This document shows, one piece after another, positions 1 to 4,628 of a DNA stretch of 6,562 nucleotides. The DNA comes from an uncultured Eubacteriales bacterium (GTDB lineage Bacteria; Bacillota; Clostridia; Lachnospirales; CAG-274). Position numbers and translations under genes: made by a program. Location of the stretch: the NCBI GenBank assembly GCA_902495025.1, contig CABUWB010000104.1:1-6562 (forward strand), read 5' to 3'. The notes under the pieces were generated by a model that was not told the origin of the DNA, made no database searches, and saw only the letters and a list, made by a program, of their open reading frames with translations. The number at the start of each line of letters is the position of its first letter. The first letter of the stretch is position 1.

Positions 1-112
1 AGCGTTTTTTGCAAAAAACGCTGTCCCTACGGGATTTGAATTTTTTTATAAAAAATTCAAACGTGCTGTCAGCTTTAGCTGACTGATGAGGTGTAGCTGC
101 GACAGCAGCGTT
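1..112. repeat. Interspersed palindromic repeat (MITE/REP-like), cut by the left edge
   Basis: This non-coding stretch is almost entirely built of inverted repeats. Positions 1-22 are a perfect 11+11 palindrome. TCCC 24-27 pairs with GGGA 31-34. Positions 35-46 pair with 50-61 around a TAT loop. GTCAGCT 68-74 pairs with AGCTGAC 77-83. TGCTGTC 64-70 can alternatively pair with GACAGCA 101-107. GCTGC 96-100 pairs with GCAGC 105-109. Read on the minus strand it contains CACCTCATCAGTC, then a GTCAGC/GCTGAC hairpin, then CCCGTAGGGACAG. From memory, both strings resemble short palindromic repeats scattered through gut Clostridia genomes; I could not search for copies. AGCGTT occurs at both 1-6 and 107-112, which might be a duplicated target but is too short to prove it. 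I see no coding frame here. Confidence 0.6.
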
Positions 113-154
113 AATAAGATAAACTCTAATTTATTTTCCCTGCAATAAACACAG

Positions 155-206
155 CAGCCCCAAAATCCTGTGAATATATCACCGAGGAGTTTGGGGCTGT
201 TTTTTA
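155..206 (+). terminator. Intrinsic terminator for a rightward gene outside the window; perhaps bidirectional
   Basis: CAGCCCCAAA at 155-164 pairs perfectly with TTTGGGGCTG at 190-199. After an A/G mismatch the helix continues with TCCT 166-169 against AGGA 185-188 (CG bulge at 183-184) and GTGA 170-173 against TCAC 179-182, closing on ATATA. On the + strand the stem runs straight into a T-tract at 200-206, so the hairpin is oriented to stop transcription arriving from the left. On the minus strand the bases after the stem read CTGTGTTTATT, a weak U-tract. It may therefore also end the hydCBA transcript, whose last stop codon lies about 40 bases upstream, but less efficiently. No other terminator candidate for hydA is visible. 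Confidence 0.8.
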
Positions 207-237
207 TTTTACATGAAATTTTTATAATATACCGTAC

Positions 238-1971
238 TTATTTTTTACGGTTTACGTAGGTGGTGTGCAGCAGCTTATGCGCCCTTGCCTTACCAGGGCT
301 ATCGAAAAATTCATCATAAATAACCTTTACAACGGGGCTTTCGTGTGATTTACGCAGTTTTAAGCCCTTATCTGCATCATACAGCACCTTTGAGCGCAGA
401 GCCTTAAGGTCAACGTAGTATCTTACGCTGTCGCTCTGCACAGGTTGACCGCCGCCGTTTATACAGCCGCCGGGGCATGCCATAATTTCAATAAAGTGGT
501 AGTCCTTTTGTCCCGATTTTACGGCATCAATTATTTTGCGTGCATTTGCAAGCCCTGAGGCAACGGCAACATTAACAGTCATACCGTTTATGGTGTAGCT
601 TGCCTCCTTTATGCCCTCGCTGCCCCTTACCTCCTTATAGTCGGTCTTTTTAATGTCGGAGCCGAGCATATCGGCAGCGGTGCGCAGTGCCGCCTCCATA
701 ACGCCGCCTGTTGCGCCGAAGATTGCTCCGCCGCCCGAGGCAATGCTAAACGGATTATCAAAATCCTCATCACCTATTTCATTAAACACAATGCCTGCGC
801 CCTTAATCATTTTTGCAAGCTCTCTTGTGGTAAGCGACACGTCAACGTCCTGATAACCCATTGCGTTCTGCTCGCTGCGTGTTATTTCAAACTTTTTGGC
901 AGTACATGGTATAACGCTTACAACAAAAATATTTTTTGGGTCAATGCCTGTTTTTTGTGCATAGTAGCTTTTCAGCACAGCGCCAAACATCTGCTGTGGT
1001 GATTTGCAGCTTGATATATTAGGCAGCATTTCAGGATAGTAATGCTCCGCAAACTTAACCCAGCCAGGGCAGCATGATGTAAACATAGGCAGCTTGCCAA
1101 AGCCGTTTACCCTTTCAATAAACTCGTGTGCCTCCTCCATAATGGTAAGGTCGGCGGTTACATTCATATTAAATACCCTGTCAACGCCGAGCCGTCTTAT
1201 TGAGGCAGCCATTTTGCCCTCTACGTCCGTACCGGGCGGCATATTAAAGCACTCGCCGAGGGTGGCACGTATTGACGGTGCGGTGAACATAACAACGTGC
1301 TTTGTCGGGTCGGAAATAGCAGCCCATACCTCGTCTATCTGGCTCTTTTCACTCAAAGCGCCTACGGGACAGGCAACTATACACTGACCGCAGCCTACGC
1401 AGGGTGAGTCGGCAAGGCTCTTTTCAAACGCACAGCCAACATGCACGTTGTAGCCCCTGTTAATAGGCCCTATAACTGAAACCGACTGCACATTCTTACA
1501 CGCCGCAACACAGCGCATACACTGTATACATTTGCTGTTGTCCCTTACAATGTAGGGCGAAAGGTCGTCAATTGGATAAAGTGCGTCGTCGCCCTTAAAT
1601 CTGTCCTCATCAACACCATAGTCAAAGGCAAGCTTTTGCAGCTCGCAGTGATTGCCCCTCACACAGGAAAGACATTTTTTATGATGGCTTGAAAGTATAA
1701 GCTCAATTGTTGTTTTACGTGAGGAACGCACCTTTGCGGTGTTTGTAAGCACCTCCATACCCTCCTCAACTGGGTATACGCACGAGGCAACAAGTCCGCT
1801 GCGCCCCTTTATTTCAACCACGCATACCCTGCACGCACCTATACAGTTTATATCCTTTAAATAGCAAAGAGAGGGTATCTCTATATGTATGGACTTTGCC
1901 GCCTGCAAAATGGTATAGCCTGCGGGTACGCTTACGGGAATATTATTTATTTTTAAATTAACCATATCCAT
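238..1971 (-). CDS. hydA: [FeFe]-hydrogenase catalytic subunit HydA (HndD/CpI-like), 577 aa
   Basis: This is the cytoplasmic H2-forming or H2-oxidising subunit of an NAD-linked trimeric hydrogenase. Its length and layout match the monomeric clostridial enzyme CpI. Numbering from the ATG at 1971, the plant-type [2Fe-2S] ligands are C36, C47, C50 and C64. The His-ligated [4Fe-4S] cluster uses H96, C100, C103 and C109. The two-cluster ferredoxin domain uses C148/C151/C154/C158 and C191/C194/C197/C201. The H-cluster motifs are TSCCPGW (298-304), IPCTAKKFE (354-362) and MACPGGC (497-503), giving ligands C301, C356, C499 and C503. C300, E280, E283 and S320 match the known proton path. A small-subunit-type domain ends the protein (about 520-577, with SHESP and AHKLLHTTY). 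The second motif has Ile354 where Met is usual. A GTG start at 1980 is unlikely because it lies inside the Shine-Dalgarno sequence. No maturation genes (hydE, hydF, hydG) are in the window. Confidence 0.96.
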   Translation of the reverse strand: MDMVNLKINNIPVSVPAGYTILQAAKSIHIEIPSLCYLKDINCIGACRVCVVEIKGRSGLVASCVYPVEEGMEVLTNTAKVRSSRKTTIELILSSHHKKCLSCVRGNHCELQKLAFDYGVDEDRFKGDDALYPIDDLSPYIVRDNSKCIQCMRCVAACKNVQSVSVIGPINRGYNVHVGCAFEKSLADSPCVGCGQCIVACPVGALSEKSQIDEVWAAISDPTKHVVMFTAPSIRATLGECFNMPPGTDVEGKMAASIRRLGVDRVFNMNVTADLTIMEEAHEFIERVNGFGKLPMFTSCCPGWVKFAEHYYPEMLPNISSCKSPQQMFGAVLKSYYAQKTGIDPKNIFVVSVIPCTAKKFEITRSEQNAMGYQDVDVSLTTRELAKMIKGAGIVFNEIGDEDFDNPFSIASGGGAIFGATGGVMEAALRTAADMLGSDIKKTDYKEVRGSEGIKEASYTINGMTVNVAVASGLANARKIIDAVKSGQKDYHFIEIMACPGGCINGGGQPVQSDSVRYYVDLKALRSKVLYDADKGLKLRKSHESPVVKVIYDEFFDSPGKARAHKLLHTTYVNRKK

Positions 1972-1979
1972 ATTAAGCA

Positions 1980-1987
1980 CCTCCTTA
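1980..1987 (-). promoter_or_regulatory. hydA ribosome binding site fused to the hydB stop codon
   Basis: On the minus strand the junction reads TAAGGAGG. TAA (1987-1985) is the hydB stop, and AAGGAGG is a near-perfect Shine-Dalgarno sequence. GGAGG at 1984-1980 is followed by 8 bases and then ATG at 1971. This spacing decides the hydA start: a GTG at 1980 would lie within the ribosome binding site, and the ATG at 1965 would be 14 bases away. The arrangement suggests translational coupling of hydB and hydA. Confidence 0.85.
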
Positions 1988-3886
1988 TTTCTTCAAAATA
2001 GCATTAAAGCTGCAGTTCTTTACGCAAAGTCCGCACTTTATGCACACATCTCTGTCAATAACATGAGGCTTTTTAACCTCGCCGCTTATTGCGTTTACAG
2101 GACAGTTGCGTGCGCACTTGGTACAGCCCTTGCACAGCTTAGGCTGAATTTCGTAATAAAGGAGCGACTTGCAGACGCCTGCGGGACAGGTTTTGTCCAC
2201 AATATGTGCAAGATATTCGTCCCTGAAATACTTGATTGTGGATAAAACAGGGTTTGACGCCGTCTGACCGAGTGCGCAGAGAGAGGATGTTTTCATGTGC
2301 ATTGAAAGCTCCTCTATCTTTTCCAAATCCTCAATTTCGCCCCTGCCCGAAGTGATTTTTTCAAGCAGCTGCATAAGTCGGCGTGTGCCTATGCGGCATG
2401 GCGTACATTTGCCGCACGACTCATCAACGGTAAATTCAAGGTAGAATTTTGAAATATCCACCATACAGGTATCCTCGTCCAGTATGATAAGACCGCCCGA
2501 GCCCATCATTGAGCCGAGGGCAATAAGGCTGTCGTAGTCGATTGGCGTGTCAATATGACAGGCAGGTATACAGCCGCCCGACGGACCGCCCGTCTGTGCC
2601 GCCTTAAACTTTTTGCCGTTTGGTATGCCGCCGCCTATTTCCTCAACTATTTCACGCAGGGTAGTACCCATAGGTATTTCAACAAGACCTACGTTGGTAA
2701 TTTTGCCGCCGAGGGCAAATACCTTTGTACCCTTTGATGTAGCTGTACCTATGGTGTTGAACCAGTCAGCACCCCTTAAAATAATCTGTGCTATGTTGGC
2801 GTAGGTTTCAACATTGTTAAGTACCGTAGGTCTGCCAAAAAGACCCTTTACCGCAGGGAATGGCGGACGTGGACGAGGCTCGCCCCTGTGTCCCTCTATT
2901 GATGTCATAAGTGCGGTTTCCTCGCCGCATACAAAGGCACCTGCACCAAGTCTTATTTCAATATCAAAGGAAAAATCAGTGCCCAAAATATTTTTGCCGA
3001 GCAGACCGTATTCCCTTGCCTGATTAACCGCAATCTGCAAACGCTGTACGGCTATCGGGTATTCTGCACGCACATACACATAGCCCATCTGTGCGCCTAT
3101 GCTGTAGCCTGCTATTGCCATTGCCTCAATTACGCAGTGTGGGTCGCCCTCCAGAATTGACCTGTCCATAAATGCACCCGGGTCGCCCTCGTCGGCATTA
3201 CAGCATACGTACTTTATTTCGTTTTCGGCTGCGGCAGCAAATGCCCACTTTTTGCCCGTAGGGAAACCTCCGCCGCCTCTGCCTCGAAGTCCCGATTTCA
3301 ATACCTCGTTTATAACGTCCTCGCCGCTCATGGAGGTAAGCACCTTTGCAAGTGCCTGATAGCCGTCAAGTGCAATATATTCCTCTATCTGCTCGGGGTT
3401 GATAACACCGCAGTTGCGCAGTGCAACCCTCATCTGCTTTTTATAAAAGCGTGTTTCACTGAGCGATACAATGCTGCCGTCGCTGTGTACTGTTTCGGCA
3501 TATAACAGCTCCTTTACAACCTCGCCGCCCTTGAGGTGCTGCTGTGCAATCCTTTCAACGCCCTCGGGTGTTACCTGGCTGTAAAAGCTGCCCTCGGGAT
3601 AAACAATCATAATTGGTCCTAAGGCGCAAAGACCAAAGCAGCCTGTTTTTACCACTAAAATTTCCTTGTCAATGCCGTTCTTTTTAAGCGCCTTTTCAAG
3701 GGCTGCAATTACCTTTTTGGAGCCTGAGGAGGTACAGCCTGTACCGCCGCATATAAGCACCTGCTTGCGGTAGCCTGTCTTTTGTGCCAGCTTTTCACCC
3801 TGCTCGGCAACCAGCTTTCTTACCATTACAAGGTCCTTTTTGCTGTCCCTTATTTTGCAGAGTGCGTCAATGGTTAGCTTTTTCAT
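1985..3886 (-). CDS. hydB: NAD(H)-oxidising flavoprotein subunit HydB (NuoF-like/HndC), 633 aa
   Basis: This subunit binds FMN and NAD(H) and passes electrons between them, HydC and HydA. An N-terminal thioredoxin-like [2Fe-2S] domain (about 40-125) has C46, C51, C83 and C87. The NuoF core follows, with the nucleotide and FMN motifs GLRGRGGGGFPTGKKW (199-214), NADEGDPGAFMDR (230-242) and GAGAFVCGEETALM (314-327), then TGGPSGGCIP (432-441). The [4Fe-4S] site is ESCGKCTPCRIG (C491, C494, C497) with C537. The C-terminal extension, absent from plain NuoF, holds H561, C567 and C572 (TCPAGVC) and a two-[4Fe-4S] ferredoxin domain (C585/C588/C591/C595 and C615/C618/C621/C625). This full set is typical of HydB/HndC of soluble NAD-linked hydrogenases and makes formate dehydrogenase or complex I less likely. 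The start ATG overlaps the hydC stop as ATGA. GGAGG at 3900-3896 lies 9 bases upstream of it. Confidence 0.96.
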   Translation of the reverse strand: MKKLTIDALCKIRDSKKDLVMVRKLVAEQGEKLAQKTGYRKQVLICGGTGCTSSGSKKVIAALEKALKKNGIDKEILVVKTGCFGLCALGPIMIVYPEGSFYSQVTPEGVERIAQQHLKGGEVVKELLYAETVHSDGSIVSLSETRFYKKQMRVALRNCGVINPEQIEEYIALDGYQALAKVLTSMSGEDVINEVLKSGLRGRGGGGFPTGKKWAFAAAAENEIKYVCCNADEGDPGAFMDRSILEGDPHCVIEAMAIAGYSIGAQMGYVYVRAEYPIAVQRLQIAVNQAREYGLLGKNILGTDFSFDIEIRLGAGAFVCGEETALMTSIEGHRGEPRPRPPFPAVKGLFGRPTVLNNVETYANIAQIILRGADWFNTIGTATSKGTKVFALGGKITNVGLVEIPMGTTLREIVEEIGGGIPNGKKFKAAQTGGPSGGCIPACHIDTPIDYDSLIALGSMMGSGGLIILDEDTCMVDISKFYLEFTVDESCGKCTPCRIGTRRLMQLLEKITSGRGEIEDLEKIEELSMHMKTSSLCALGQTASNPVLSTIKYFRDEYLAHIVDKTCPAGVCKSLLYYEIQPKLCKGCTKCARNCPVNAISGEVKKPHVIDRDVCIKCGLCVKNCSFNAILKK

Positions 3887-4404
3887 TGTCCATCCCCTCC
3901 CTTGCGGCTTTTCTTTATGTAGCTGTCAATTATTGTATCAACCTGGTCAACCGTCATTTTGCCGTATACATCGTCGTTTATCATCATAACAGGGGCAAGA
4001 CCGCAGGCGCCTATGCACCTTGTGGAGTCAAGTGAAAAAAGCCTGTTTTCCGTACATTCCCCGCTTTTTATGCCGAGCTTTTTTTCAACTGCCTCAAGTA
4101 TTTTGTTTGCGCCTTTTACATAGCATGCCGTACCAAGACAGACGCTTATACGGTTTTCACCTTTTGGCGTTAAGGAAAACTGCGAATAAAAGGTCGCTAC
4201 GCCGTAAACCTCCGAAAGCGGCACGTTAAGCCCATCGGCAATCATGCTCTGTACCTCTATGGGCAGATAGCCGTAAATTTCCTGTGCGTCCTGAAGTACA
4301 GGCATTAAGCCGCCCGGCTGCTTTAAGTGTTTTTCAATAACATCACGCAGCTCGTGTTCCTGTGCCGCCGTACCCCTAAAGGCATGAACAGATTTCTTTT
4401 CCAT
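3883..4404 (-). CDS. hydC: NADH-dehydrogenase-like [2Fe-2S] subunit HydC (NuoE-like/HndA), 173 aa
   Basis: This is the small electron-transfer partner of HydB, matching the 24 kDa (NuoE) family in length and layout. A helical N-terminal part (about 15-75) includes LMPVLQDAQEIYGYLP and the family motif EVYGVATFYSQF (65-76). A thioredoxin-like domain follows, whose [2Fe-2S] ligands are C89 and C94 (CLGTAC) and C130 and C134 (CIGAC), then GLAPVMMINDDVYG. It is the first gene of the operon: ATG at 4404, with AGGGAGG at 4417-4411 and a 6-base spacer. Its TGA stop overlaps the hydB ATG by four bases, consistent with translational coupling and equal stoichiometry. In this family HydC sits against HydB; its cluster is proposed to act near the FMN in NADH oxidation or bifurcation. 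Next to a hydA gene, the assignment as HydC, not a formate dehydrogenase or complex I subunit, is firm. Confidence 0.95.
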   Translation of the reverse strand: MEKKSVHAFRGTAAQEHELRDVIEKHLKQPGGLMPVLQDAQEIYGYLPIEVQSMIADGLNVPLSEVYGVATFYSQFSLTPKGENRISVCLGTACYVKGANKILEAVEKKLGIKSGECTENRLFSLDSTRCIGACGLAPVMMINDDVYGKMTVDQVDTIIDSYIKKSRKGGDGQ

Positions 4405-4444
4405 AAAATACCTCCCTTTGTTATAAATGTTTATTTTATTGCGT

Positions 4445-4457
4445 TTTTTGACAAAAA
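4445..4457. promoter_or_regulatory. Short inverted repeat in the hyd leader, possible operator
   Basis: TTTTTG (4445-4450) and CAAAAA (4452-4457) form an inverted repeat around a single A. It lies between the proposed promoter and the hydC start, about 40 bases upstream of the ATG. A redox- or NADH-sensing repressor site would be plausible here, but the sequence does not match the Rex consensus well. The DNA is A/T-rich enough for such a repeat to arise by chance. Confidence 0.2.
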
Positions 4458-4488
4458 CTTTGTTTAAAAAATATCATTACCTCTTTAT

Positions 4489-4517
4489 ATTTTAATATAA
4501 ATTATAAAAATAAACAA
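4489..4517 (-). promoter_or_regulatory. Candidate sigma-A promoter of hydCBA
   Basis: On the minus strand TTGTTT (4517-4512) lies 17 bases before TAAAAT (4494-4489), giving a predicted start near 4482 and a leader of roughly 78 bases. A perfect TATAAT also occurs at 4506-4501, but no good -35 box precedes it at 16-18 bases (GTCTAA at 17). The region is very A/T-rich, so either hexamer pair could be chance. A promoter somewhere here is expected because the upstream gene ends with a strong terminator. Confidence 0.4.
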
Positions 4518-4560
4518 TGCTTTTTAGACCTTAAATTTTAATTTTGTGAACATTGTATAC

Positions 4561-4598
4561 AAAAAACAGGGATAGAATTTAACCGTTCTATCCCTGTT
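4561..4598 (-). terminator. Strong intrinsic terminator of the GH43 gene
   Basis: AACAGGGATAGAA (4565-4577) and TTCTATCCCTGTT (4586-4598) form a perfect 13-bp stem around an 8-base loop. On the minus strand the stem is followed immediately by a T-tract (complement of the A-run 4566-4561). It lies about 30 bases after the GH43 stop codon. It separates that gene from the hydrogenase operon, which therefore needs its own promoter. Confidence 0.92.
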
Positions 4599-4628
4599 GT
4601 AAAGTATGGTATGTTTTTTGTTATGCTT

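Noticed and set aside
83..110. Possible hammerhead ribozyme suggested by CTGATGAG on the + strand
   Set aside because: The required GAAA after stem II is missing (GACA is found), stem II does not fold convincingly, and the stretch is better explained as part of the palindromic repeat read on the other strand.
1..112. CRISPR array or tRNA in the repeat-rich left end
   Set aside because: There are no regularly spaced identical direct repeats and no cloverleaf with a CCA-type acceptor; the structure is a set of unlike hairpins.
653..1387. Open frames on the + strand inside hydA (653-853 and 1094-1387)
   Set aside because: They lie antisense to a gene with clear catalytic motifs, have no convincing ribosome binding sites and no recognisable domain.
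2063..4229. Several + strand open frames across hydB and hydC
   Set aside because: Their translations are compositionally odd, they overlap one another in different frames, and they mirror the conserved minus-strand genes.
238..4404. Assignment of the three genes as a formate dehydrogenase or complex I fragment
   Set aside because: HydA carries all three H-cluster motifs and the hydrogenase small-subunit domain, with no molybdopterin or quinone-module genes.
4421..4560. Rex operator (TTGTTAA-N4-TTAACAA type) upstream of hydC
   Set aside because: TTGTTTA and TTGTTTAA half-sites exist, but the second half-sites match poorly. No full site could be supported.
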